64,000 bases of DNA from assembly GCA_963771295.1 (NCBI GenBank), contig CAVYTB010000009.1:248001-312000 (forward strand), read 5' to 3'. The DNA comes from Acidiferrum sp963771295 (GTDB lineage: Bacteria; Acidobacteriota; Terriglobia; Acidiferrales; UBA7541). The notes below the pieces were generated by a model. It was not told where the DNA came from. It saw only the letters and a program-made list of their open reading frames with translations, and did not search any database. This document shows, piece after piece, positions 51,359-59,718 of this stretch. Every line of letters starts with the position of its first letter. The first letter of the stretch is position 1. The position numbers and the translations under genes were made by a program.

Positions 51359-52352
51359 GGCGCTCCAGCGGCTTCATTCCCAGGCTTTCCAGCAACTGCT
51401 CATCTTCGTCGGGCCCAGGATTCGGTGTCGTCAGCAGTTTTTCGCCGACAAAAATGGAATTTGCGCCCGCCACAAAGCACAACGTCACCGCTTCCGGCGA
51501 CAATTGCTTTCGTCCCGCTGCCAGCCTGACGCGCGACGCGGGCATAATAATCCTGGCCGTGGCAATCGCGCGGACCATTTCCAGCGGATCCAGCGCAGGC
51601 AACGACGCCAGCGGTGTGCCCTCCACGCGTACCAGCATGTTGATTGGTACGCTCTCCGGATGCGGCTTCAGCGTGGCCAATTGCTGCAGCAATCCAACGC
51701 GGTCGCTCTCTTTCTCACCCATTCCCAAAATTCCGCCGCAGCACACGGTGATTCCGGCTTTACGCACCGCCGCGAGGGTCCGCAAGCGTTCGTCGTACAC
51801 GCGTGTGGTGATGATGGAGCCGTAAAACTCTGGCGAAGTATCCAGATTGTGGTTGTACGCCGTAAGGCCAGCGTCCTTCAATTGCACCGCCTGCTGTTCC
51901 GTCAACATGCCCAAGGTGCAGCAAACTTCCAGTCCAAGCTGCGATACGCCTCTCACCATTTCGAGGACTTTGTCGAAATCCCGTCCGTGAGGAGCTTCCC
52001 TCCACGCTGCTCCCATGCACATGCGTGTTATGCCGCGCGAAGCCGCATCGCGCGCCACGCCAATCACGTGTTGCGGGTCCAGCAACCCTTGCCGCTCCAC
52101 ATCCGCCTCATAATGGGCGCTTTGCGGACAGTACGCGCAATCCTCGGGGCATCCGCCGGTCTTGATGGAGATCAACTGGCACGTCTGAACGCGGTCCGTC
52201 GCGTGATACACGCGGTGTACGGTCTGCGCGCGATAAACGAGCTCCGGAAGCGGAATCCGGTAGATGGCTTCCACCTCATCTTTTTTCCAGTCATGCCTGA
52301 GTTGGGTATCCATTTGCCGGGCCGCTGCTAATTCGGTCGATTCACTGGTCAT
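51348..52352 (-). CDS. bioB: Biotin synthase
   Basis: A radical-SAM enzyme of 334 residues. GGCPEDCAYCPQSAHY gives the CxxxCxxC cluster ligands. MGAAWREAPHGRDF, YNHNLDTSPEFYG and CCGGILGMGE are the conserved cofactor and substrate segments, and AGANSIFVGEKLLTTPN ends the barrel. It inserts sulfur into dethiobiotin to make biotin. It is the first gene of a tight four-gene operon. No recognisable BirA box was found upstream. Confidence 0.97.
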   Translation of the reverse strand: MTSESTELAAARQMDTQLRHDWKKDEVEAIYRIPLPELVYRAQTVHRVYHATDRVQTCQLISIKTGGCPEDCAYCPQSAHYEADVERQGLLDPQHVIGVARDAASRGITRMCMGAAWREAPHGRDFDKVLEMVRGVSQLGLEVCCTLGMLTEQQAVQLKDAGLTAYNHNLDTSPEFYGSIITTRVYDERLRTLAAVRKAGITVCCGGILGMGEKESDRVGLLQQLATLKPHPESVPINMLVRVEGTPLASLPALDPLEMVRAIATARIIMPASRVRLAAGRKQLSPEAVTLCFVAGANSIFVGEKLLTTPNPGPDEDEQLLESLGMKPLERHAV

Positions 52353-52842
52353 TTTCTTGTTTCGCCTGGTCCAGGTTTGAACTGTCTCTTAGTTGTAGCT
52401 CTTCATACTATCATTGCTATTCCATTCAAACCATTTCCCCTTCCCTGGTTCTTGAATCCGATAACTCCCACAATGGCCTGATTATGCACACCTGTCCATC
52501 TTTTCATTTCAAATGGTTTGACCACCCATTAGCAAGATGTTATAAATCAATGTCTTTCTGTTGCCCGTCGCTTTGGCACGCTGTTGGTTCGGGGTAGCGC
52601 GGACCCGCTTGGGGTCTGCAGGTGCCACTAAGGGTCGAACAGTTCTCGTCCTGTATATCACTGCGGGTTCTTTCCCCAGGGTCTCGAGGAGTGTTCTGAC
52701 CTCGGCGGCGACCGACTTCGTTTTTCCGTTCACTTCGCTCAAGTTGGACTGGAAGTTTGCTGTAGTTCAACGGGGAGTCAAACAACCATTTGGTTGTGCG
52801 CTCAGCCCCCGTGATTGATCGACTCAATCTGGAGGAACCTTC
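52353..52842. other. Divergent intergenic region between bioB and the pyrophosphatase gene
   Basis: About 490 bp. The left part is AT-rich and should hold the bio operon promoter, though no clear -35/-10 pair or inverted TTGTTAACC-type BirA box was recognised. A weak minus-strand frame (52509-52742, TTG start, no ribosome site) was not accepted as a gene. GGAGGAA at 52832-52838 serves the pyrophosphatase start. Confidence 0.45.
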
Positions 52843-55317
52843 ATGCGTACCTGGCTGACCTCGGTGTGCACCATCGGCGGTCGCTTCATTTCAAGAATTT
52901 CTGCTGCTCTCGTCCTCGTGCTTCTCAGCGGTACCGCGCTTTTGGCTCGGCCCGCGGAAGAAGCGGGCGAAGCAGGACTCAAGCTCCCGGATCTTTCCGA
53001 AGTTACATTCATCCTGGGCCTCAATGGCCACAAGTTGCTGCTGTTTGGCATCATTATCTGCATCCTGGGTCTGCTATTCGGCATGGCCATTTTCACCAAG
53101 TTAAAGAACCTGCCGGTGCACCACTCGATGCGCGAAATTTCCGAACTGATTTACGAAACCTGCAAAACCTACCTGATCACGCAAGGTAAGTTCCTTCTCC
53201 TCTTGTGGGTGTTCATCGCCATCGTTATCGTGCTGTATTTCGGCATGCTCTCGCCAGTTCCTGGCAAATCCGTCTTTCTTACACTGCCCATCATCCTGGC
53301 CTTCAGCTTAATCGGTATGGGCGGCAGCTACGCCGTCGCGTGGTTCGGCATCCGCGTCAACACCTTTGCCAACTCCCGCACGGCCTTCGCCGGTCTTCGC
53401 GGCATCCCTTACCCCATCAACCACATTCCGCTGGAAGCGGGTATGAGCGTCGGCATGATGCTTATCAGCGTGGAACTGCTGATGATGCTGATCATTTTGC
53501 TGTTTATTCCTGGTGACTATGCCGGGCCGTGTTTTATCGGCTTCGCCATTGGCGAATCGCTCGGCGCCGCCGCTCTGCGAATTGCCGGCGGAATTTTCAC
53601 CAAGATCGCCGACATCGGGTCTGACTTGATGAAGATCGTCTTCAAGATCAAGGAAGACGACGCGCGCAACCCCGGCGTCATCGCCGACTGCACGGGTGAC
53701 AATGCCGGCGACTCCGTCGGCCCCACCGCGGACGGCTTCGAAACCTACGGCGTCACTGGCGTAGCGTTAATCACCTTCATCCTGCTGGCCGTGAAAGATC
53801 CCACCATCCAGGTGCAATTGCTGGTGTGGATTTTCGTTATGCGCGTAATCATGCTGATCGCCAGCGCCGCGGCGTACTTCATCAATGGCGCTATCCAGAA
53901 GGCGCGCTACGGCAATGCCAAGGATATGAATTTTGAGGCGCCACTCACCTGGTTGGTATGGATTACCTCCTTCGTATGCATCGCTCTCACCTACCTGGTT
54001 TCCGCTTTTATCATTCCGTCTCTCGGCGGCGATCCCTCACAGTGGTGGAAACTCGCCACCATCATTTCTTGCGGAACTCTTGCCGGTGCGGTGATTCCAG
54101 AATTGGTGAAGGTGTTCACCTCCACGGAATCGCGCCACGTCAAAGAAGTCGTCATTTCCGCACAGGAAGGCGGCGCATCGCTCGGTATTCTCTCCGGATT
54201 TGTGGCCGGCAACTTCTCCGGTTACTACCTGGGATTGGCGATGGTTTCCTTGATGTCGATCGGTTATCTCATCAGCAACCTGGGTCTTGCCCAAATGATG
54301 AGCGCCCCTGCGGTTTTTGCGTTTGGCTTGGTGGCTTTCGGGTTCTTGGGCATGGGACCCGTGACCATCGCCGTGGATTCCTACGGCCCGGTTACCGATA
54401 ACGCTCAATCGGTGTACGAACTTTCCATGATTGAGCAGATTCCCAACATCAAGGCGGAGTTGAAGAAGGATTACGGCTTCGACGTGGACTTCGAGCGTGC
54501 CAAGCACCTGCTGGAAGCGAACGACGGCGCCGGCAACACCTTCAAGGCTACCGCTAAGCCTGTGCTGATCGGCACCGCGGTTGTAGGCGCAACCACCATG
54601 ATCTTCTCCATCATCATGGCTCTCACTCATGGCCTCACGGAAAATGTGAACAAGCTTTCGCTGCTGCACGCACCGTTCGTTCTTGGCTTGATTACCGGCG
54701 GCGCCATGATCTACTGGTTCACCGGCGCTTCCACGCAAGCCGTAACCACGGGCGCGTATCGCGCGGTGGAATTCATCAAGAGCCACATCAAGCTGGAAAG
54801 TGCGGAAAAAGCCAGTGTGGCCGACTCCAAAAAAGTGGTGCAAATCTGCACGCAGTACGCGCAGAAGGGCATGCTCAACATTTTCATCGCCGTGTTCTTC
54901 GCCACGCTGGCCTTTGCGTTCGTCGAACCCTTCTTCTTCATTGGCTACCTGATCTCCATCGCGGTGTTTGGCCTGTACCAAGCCATCTTCATGGCCAACG
55001 CCGGCGCCGCATGGGACAACGCCAAGAAAATCGTAGAGGTGGAGCTGAAGCAGAAGGGCACGCCGCTTCACGACGCCACGGTCATCGGTGACACCGTCGG
55101 CGATCCTTTCAAGGATACTTCCTCGGTCGCACTCAACCCGGTCATCAAGTTCACCACACTCTTCGGCTTGCTGGCTGTTGAGCTGGCCGTGAAACTTACC
55201 TCCGAAACCGGTGGCAACCTGTCGCATCTTCTGGCGGCCGCGTTCTTCCTGGTTTCCTTCGTGTTCGTGTATCGCTCCTTCTTCGGCATGCGCATCAAAG
55301 GCAGCGCCGCGAACTGA
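52843..55317 (+). CDS. hppA: Membrane-bound ion-translocating pyrophosphatase
   Basis: This is 824 residues with about 16 membrane helices and an extra N-terminal signal-like segment (ISAALVLVLLSGTALLA). Catalytic blocks are recognisable but divergent: FTKIADIGSDL (usual YTKAADVGADL), EDDARNPGVIAD, CTGDNAGDSVGPTADGFETYG, and near the end AGAAWDNAKKIVE and GDTVGDPFKDTSSVALNP. The enzyme couples pyrophosphate hydrolysis to H+ or Na+ pumping. GNTFKAT near residue 565 has Lys where potassium-independent enzymes have it, which hints at a potassium-independent proton pump. The normally conserved GKVE after GADLV is altered. GGAGGAA precedes the ATG, and a terminator follows the gene. Confidence 0.93.
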   Translation: MRTWLTSVCTIGGRFISRISAALVLVLLSGTALLARPAEEAGEAGLKLPDLSEVTFILGLNGHKLLLFGIIICILGLLFGMAIFTKLKNLPVHHSMREISELIYETCKTYLITQGKFLLLLWVFIAIVIVLYFGMLSPVPGKSVFLTLPIILAFSLIGMGGSYAVAWFGIRVNTFANSRTAFAGLRGIPYPINHIPLEAGMSVGMMLISVELLMMLIILLFIPGDYAGPCFIGFAIGESLGAAALRIAGGIFTKIADIGSDLMKIVFKIKEDDARNPGVIADCTGDNAGDSVGPTADGFETYGVTGVALITFILLAVKDPTIQVQLLVWIFVMRVIMLIASAAAYFINGAIQKARYGNAKDMNFEAPLTWLVWITSFVCIALTYLVSAFIIPSLGGDPSQWWKLATIISCGTLAGAVIPELVKVFTSTESRHVKEVVISAQEGGASLGILSGFVAGNFSGYYLGLAMVSLMSIGYLISNLGLAQMMSAPAVFAFGLVAFGFLGMGPVTIAVDSYGPVTDNAQSVYELSMIEQIPNIKAELKKDYGFDVDFERAKHLLEANDGAGNTFKATAKPVLIGTAVVGATTMIFSIIMALTHGLTENVNKLSLLHAPFVLGLITGGAMIYWFTGASTQAVTTGAYRAVEFIKSHIKLESAEKASVADSKKVVQICTQYAQKGMLNIFIAVFFATLAFAFVEPFFFIGYLISIAVFGLYQAIFMANAGAAWDNAKKIVEVELKQKGTPLHDATVIGDTVGDPFKDTSSVALNPVIKFTTLFGLLAVELAVKLTSETGGNLSHLLAAAFFLVSFVFVYRSFFGMRIKGSAAN

Positions 55318-55347
55318 CAGCACACCAATCAACTGGTTCACATTCAG

Positions 55348-55379
55348 CGAGGCGGCATATAGCCGCCTCGTTTGTTTTT
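55348..55379 (+). terminator. Rho-independent terminator after hppA
   Basis: A perfect 9-bp stem CGAGGCGGC (55348-55356) and GCCGCCTCG (55362-55370) has loop ATATA, then TTTGTTTTT. Strong intrinsic terminator for the pyrophosphatase transcript. Confidence 0.9.
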
Positions 55380-55463
55380 CAGCGGGGAAATACCCGTCGC
55401 TACTCGAATCGGAACGTTCGCAGTGTTAGAATCCACCTCGTATTTCCACTGAGGACTCTACCA

Positions 55464-56246
55464 ATGAAAAAACCCCTGTTAGTCACCTTGGCTGCCCTGG
55501 CGGTCTTCGCTATTCCTTCCACGTGTATCGCGCAAGCTCCCATGAAATGGAAAATTCACGATGAGAGCCGCCCGGCTCCCCCAATCGTCACTCCCGGAAC
55601 GCCCAGCACGCAGCAGGTTCCAGGACGCGCTCCGTCTGACGCGGTGCTGCTGTTCGATGGAAAAGACTTGTCGAATTGGGTTCAGGACGGCGATGGCAGC
55701 GCGGCAAAGTGGAAAGTGGAAAACGGTTACTTCGAAGTGGTGCCGAAAGCCGGCGGCATCCACACCAAGCAACCCTTCGGCGATTGCCAGCTACACGTGG
55801 AGTTCTCTGAGCCTACACCTGCGCACGGCGAGAGCCAGGAGCGCGGGAACAGCGGCGTCTTTCTGATGGGGCTGTACGAAGTACAAGTACTCGATTCTTA
55901 CGAGAACAAAACGTATGCCGACGGGCAAGCCGCCGCGCTATACGGACAGTACCCGCCGCTGGTGAACGCTTCCCTTCCGCCGGGTCAATGGCAACGATAC
56001 GACATCGTTTTCCACGGGCCGCGCTTCGACGCATCGGGCAAAGTGCTTCGTCCCGCGCGCGTCACGGTTCTCCACAACGGAGTCCTGGTGCAGTACGAAG
56101 TCGAACTGACAGGACCCACCGCGCACGGCGAGCGCCCGCCGTACAAGCCAACGCCGGAAAAATTGCCGCTGGGATTGCAGGATCATCACACGCCGGTGCG
56201 GTATCGCAATATTTGGGTGCGCGAATTAAGAGAATCGGCGGATTGA
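55464..56246 (+). CDS. Exported DUF1080 (3-keto-disaccharide hydrolase-like) protein
   Basis: The protein has 260 residues with a signal peptide (KKPLLVTLAALAVFAIPSTCIA) and a Pro-rich linker. AVLLFDGKDLSNWVQDG, KWKVENGYFEVVPKAGGI, DCQLHVEFSEP and RGNSGVFLMGLYEVQVLDSY are the concanavalin-like DUF1080 blocks, ending PLGLQDHHTPVRYRNIWVREL. The family includes hydrolases of 3-keto-glycosides. The substrate here is not evident. It sits between a terminator and a convergent DUF1501 gene, so it is transcribed alone. Confidence 0.88.
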   Translation: MKKPLLVTLAALAVFAIPSTCIAQAPMKWKIHDESRPAPPIVTPGTPSTQQVPGRAPSDAVLLFDGKDLSNWVQDGDGSAAKWKVENGYFEVVPKAGGIHTKQPFGDCQLHVEFSEPTPAHGESQERGNSGVFLMGLYEVQVLDSYENKTYADGQAAALYGQYPPLVNASLPPGQWQRYDIVFHGPRFDASGKVLRPARVTVLHNGVLVQYEVELTGPTAHGERPPYKPTPEKLPLGLQDHHTPVRYRNIWVRELRESAD

Positions 56247-56259
56247 TGAAGCCAGTAGT

Positions 56260-57552
56260 CTAAGAGCGCATCAGGTTCAGGTACTTTGCCCGGTTGCTGT
56301 CGAAGCCGGGAAAGACCGCGTTCAGTTGTTTCACTCCGTTATGCTTCGCGAGAATTTCGCTGACCACGGTTCGAAAGTCCGTGGTCAGCATCAAGTCACG
56401 TCCTTCATTCAATTGATGATTTTCCAGCCCGGGCCACCTTCCATACACTTGCCCGCCTTTCACGTCGCCGCCCATCACGAACATGCAATTTGCGTGGCCG
56501 TGGTCCGTGCCGCGGTTGCCGTTTTCTTTGGCGGTGCGGCCAAATTCGCTCATGGTAACGACAACCACCTCGCCCATGCGGTCGCCCATGTCCTGATGAA
56601 ACGCCGCCAGCGTTTGGCCCAAATCCTTCAGTAGGTTCGACAGTTGCCCCTGCACGCCACCCTCGTTCACGTGATTGTCCCAACCGCCGCAATCGACGAA
56701 CACCACTTCCGTGCCGATCTTCGCCTTCAACATCACCGCAACCTGCTGCAGTCGCTGGCCCAGTGGACTCTTCGGATAATCCGCGCCATTTTCCGAGGGG
56801 TATTTGCTCATATCAATTTTCTTTAGCAGATCGATGGCTTCAAACGTCTCGGCGCCCGTTCCGTGCAGCGCATGGTCCACAGACTGCGCGTACATGGCCT
56901 CGAATCCGCCTTCCACCACATTCGCCATTGCGGCGGATTGCGGCTGCACCTTGAATTGGCGTAAATCGGGCAGCGCAATCGCGCCGGTGCTGCCCCGTAG
57001 CATGCGCGGCAAGTTCGGACCCATGGCCACGGCGCGAAACGGCGAAGCATTTTCTTCCGGAATGGTGCCAACCGCACGATCCAGCCAGCCATCCTCGGTG
57101 GCTTTCACGCCGGGCGTGCCGGATTCCATGTAATCCTGCGCGTCGAAGTGCGAACGGGTGGGATCGGGCGAGCCCGCCGCATGCACGATGGCCAACTGGC
57201 TGCTCTGAAACATCGGCACGAATGGAGCCAGGCTTGGATGCAATCCGAAAAATCCATCCAGATCCAGCGCCGCATCCGCGCCGCCCCGTTTTGGCTGCGG
57301 AATGGCAATCGTCGGGCGCATGCGGTAATAGTTCGGTTCGCCAAACGGGACCACGATATTCAATCCGTCGGCCGCCCCGCGCTGAAACAGCACCACCAAT
57401 TGCTTTTTTCCTTCCGCAGGAGTCGATGCCACCGCGCGCTGCAGAAACGCCGGCACGGTGCTAAGTCCGACCATGGCGATTCCGCCCTGCTTCATGAAAT
57501 ACCGCCGCGAAAATTTCGCAGGCCTAACGCCTTCGCAGCATTCGTTGTTCAT
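56260..57552 (-). CDS. DUF1501 protein with twin-arginine signal
   Basis: The protein has 430 residues. The start carries a Tat signal: FSRRYFMKQGGIAMVGLSTVPAF (the SRRxFxK pattern plus hydrophobic segment). The catalytic-like domain has KQLVVLFQRGAADGLN, FGLHPSLAPFVPMFQ and VVTMSEFGRTAKENGNRGTDHGHAN, the latter resembling the metal-binding part of the alkaline-phosphatase/sulfatase fold to which DUF1501 belongs. It is exported folded. The activity is unknown. It lies 54 bp after the DUF1800 gene, and the pair is conserved in many genomes, suggesting they act together. Confidence 0.88.
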   Translation of the reverse strand: MNNECCEGVRPAKFSRRYFMKQGGIAMVGLSTVPAFLQRAVASTPAEGKKQLVVLFQRGAADGLNIVVPFGEPNYYRMRPTIAIPQPKRGGADAALDLDGFFGLHPSLAPFVPMFQSSQLAIVHAAGSPDPTRSHFDAQDYMESGTPGVKATEDGWLDRAVGTIPEENASPFRAVAMGPNLPRMLRGSTGAIALPDLRQFKVQPQSAAMANVVEGGFEAMYAQSVDHALHGTGAETFEAIDLLKKIDMSKYPSENGADYPKSPLGQRLQQVAVMLKAKIGTEVVFVDCGGWDNHVNEGGVQGQLSNLLKDLGQTLAAFHQDMGDRMGEVVVVTMSEFGRTAKENGNRGTDHGHANCMFVMGGDVKGGQVYGRWPGLENHQLNEGRDLMLTTDFRTVVSEILAKHNGVKQLNAVFPGFDSNRAKYLNLMRS

Positions 57553-57606
57553 GACTTCCTCAGCTCGCCTTCTGATCTCTGATATCTCGTGCCTGATATC
57601 TGGTAC

Positions 57607-59619
57607 CTATCGCCGCTGAAACTCAGGCGCACCCAACACCAATCCCGTTACTACTCCCAAGTCCACCTGCTTCACAGGATCATCCAGTTTCGCCCGCAAC
57701 ACCTGCGGATTCTCCAACTGCTTCTCCAGCGTCTCGACGGTTGCCGGCGCGGCCTGGCCGCCCAGAAAGACTTGCACCGCGCGATCCAATGCAACCTTGG
57801 GATCGTCTCCTCGTTCACTTCCAAGAACCGCGGGAACGTCGCTGCGCGATCCGCGCACTTTGTTGCCGGCCAGCGCCAGCGAAAAATTCAAGCGGTTCAG
57901 CAGCGCCCCGGTATTCACCCAAGTCTCGGCTTTATCCGAATAGCCTGTGGGCGGCTGGCACTGGTAAAGCGGCTCGCCAATGCGCCCCACCCATTGAACC
58001 AGGGGCATGGGCGTGTCCACGTCAGTTCCAAGAGCGCGCACCGAGGTCACCACGAGTTCGTAGGGCGTCTTCACTTTTGCGCGGTAAGCTTCACGCGACC
58101 AGAACTCCGGCGAATAGATCATCGTGCGCATTACTTCACGAATGTCGCCATCGCTTTTGTGAAACGTCTTGGCCATGCGCGCAACCAGCGCCGGCGGCGG
58201 ATTGTCCGACACGAAACGCCGCGCCAGTTTTGTCGATATGAAGTTCGCGGTGTTGGGATTCTTTGCGAGCAATTCGATCACCTGCTCGCCGTCCTTCATC
58301 CCGCCGGAATGAATTTTCTTCCCCAGCACTACTTTAGCGTCCGGGTCGTGCAGCTTTTCATCAAACTTGAAGACCGCAATCTCGCGCGGCTTTTCGATGC
58401 TCCATCCCGTGAAGCACCGCGCGACTTCCGTAACATCTTTTTGCGTGTACCCGCCATCAACACCCAGAGTGTGCAATTCCATCAACTCGCGTCCGTAATT
58501 TTCGTTCAGGCCGCGCTGCTGTTTCTTGGCGTTCTGCGTATTCGCGGGCTGTGGGGCGGCCAAGCGCCTTCCCCGCTGCATTTGCCGCATGGCGCGCTCT
58601 GCCGCCTGGCGCTGCGCCGCTTTCGGGTCCGCGCTCAGATGATTGTCCAGATAAAACAGCATTGCCGGACTCTTTGCGGTGGCCGTAACCAGGTCTTTGA
58701 ATTTTCCCAGTGCGTGCGGCTGAATCACGTCGCGTTCATACGACGTCAGGTACCACTTGACTTCGCCCTTTCCCGCAAAAACGTTGAAGTGGTTGAACCA
58801 GAAATCATCCATCACCTGCTGCAATTGCCGTTCGCTATACACCGCGCGCGTCATCTTGGCCATGGCCAGTTCTTCCACAACGCGTTGCGGCCTTTTGCTA
58901 TCGTCGGAAATCGCCGGAGGCACCGCGTTCGGGTCCACGCTCAAGGCGCCTTTTTTCCCCGCTCCGCGTGTGGGCGGATTCAGCTTCATCGGCGAGGGCG
59001 TATCCGGAGACGCGACCGCGCTGGTGGCATTATCCGCGGGCATCGTGCCATTCGTGGAGGCATCGTTCGCGTCCAGATCCCGCGCCATCGCGGTGATCGC
59101 CGTATCTGCCTGTTTCTGCGCTTTCTGTTCTGGCGTTTCTTCTTTCGCTTGAGAGTTTTGCTTGGCCCCCTGCTTCGGATTCGGATATTCCGCCATTAAC
59201 TGGGAATTGGACATCCTCAGCGTCGGATAGATATTCAGGCGCGCTTCGGCCGCGCTGTCGTCGATGGCTTTGGGATTGAGTTGCAACTCAATCCATTTGG
59301 CCAAGCCCAGTTGCTTCACGCGCTCAATGTCTCCAGGGCGCGGCCCGTAGGCCAACCGATTCAGCGCATGCAGCACCGCTTCGTCGACGCTCAGTTGGGT
59401 GACGGGCAAGCCCTTAAGGATCGCATCCTGCTGCACCGTCTTATTTTCTTTGGGAATCGCGACCGCTGCGGAGGAGATCTCCGCCTGGCCACACACCAGG
59501 CAAGCGGCCAAAGCGGACGCAAGTAGACTCCGCACTTTATCGAAGTTTCGACGCTTCGCGATGCGTGCCCAACCCGCCGGCTGGTCCGATGGACGACAAA
59601 AAGAGGGGTGGCGCCTCAT
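57607..59619 (-). CDS. Exported DUF1800 protein
   Basis: The protein has 670 residues. After a basic start there is a signal-like stretch (LLASALAACLVCG). DEAVLHALNRLAYGPRPGDIERVKQLG is the typical DUF1800 opening, then a Gln/Lys/Glu-rich linker (about residues 140-200) and the main domain with EELAMAKMTRAVYSERQLQQVM, FWFNHFNVFAGKG, NENYGRELMELHTLGVDGGYTQKDV and YSPEFWSREAYR. The function is unknown. The partner is the DUF1501 gene downstream. The low-complexity charged linker is longer than usual. The start at 59619 has no strong ribosome site, so it may be further in. Confidence 0.88.
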   Translation of the reverse strand: MRRHPSFCRPSDQPAGWARIAKRRNFDKVRSLLASALAACLVCGQAEISSAAVAIPKENKTVQQDAILKGLPVTQLSVDEAVLHALNRLAYGPRPGDIERVKQLGLAKWIELQLNPKAIDDSAAEARLNIYPTLRMSNSQLMAEYPNPKQGAKQNSQAKEETPEQKAQKQADTAITAMARDLDANDASTNGTMPADNATSAVASPDTPSPMKLNPPTRGAGKKGALSVDPNAVPPAISDDSKRPQRVVEELAMAKMTRAVYSERQLQQVMDDFWFNHFNVFAGKGEVKWYLTSYERDVIQPHALGKFKDLVTATAKSPAMLFYLDNHLSADPKAAQRQAAERAMRQMQRGRRLAAPQPANTQNAKKQQRGLNENYGRELMELHTLGVDGGYTQKDVTEVARCFTGWSIEKPREIAVFKFDEKLHDPDAKVVLGKKIHSGGMKDGEQVIELLAKNPNTANFISTKLARRFVSDNPPPALVARMAKTFHKSDGDIREVMRTMIYSPEFWSREAYRAKVKTPYELVVTSVRALGTDVDTPMPLVQWVGRIGEPLYQCQPPTGYSDKAETWVNTGALLNRLNFSLALAGNKVRGSRSDVPAVLGSERGDDPKVALDRAVQVFLGGQAAPATVETLEKQLENPQVLRAKLDDPVKQVDLGVVTGLVLGAPEFQRR

Positions 59620-59718
59620 AGCTCAGACTAACCCAGCTGGGCACAAAAAGTTGCTGGCCGTTGCAATGCGATGTTCCCTATCGGTAGAGGCGCCGAGCTT
59701 ACCCGTCCGCCCCATCCG

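Noticed and set aside
52509..52742. 77-residue minus-strand frame between bioB and hppA
   Set aside because: It starts with TTG without a ribosome site and has no recognisable family. Its text looks somewhat protein-like, so it is not excluded, but support is too thin to annotate.
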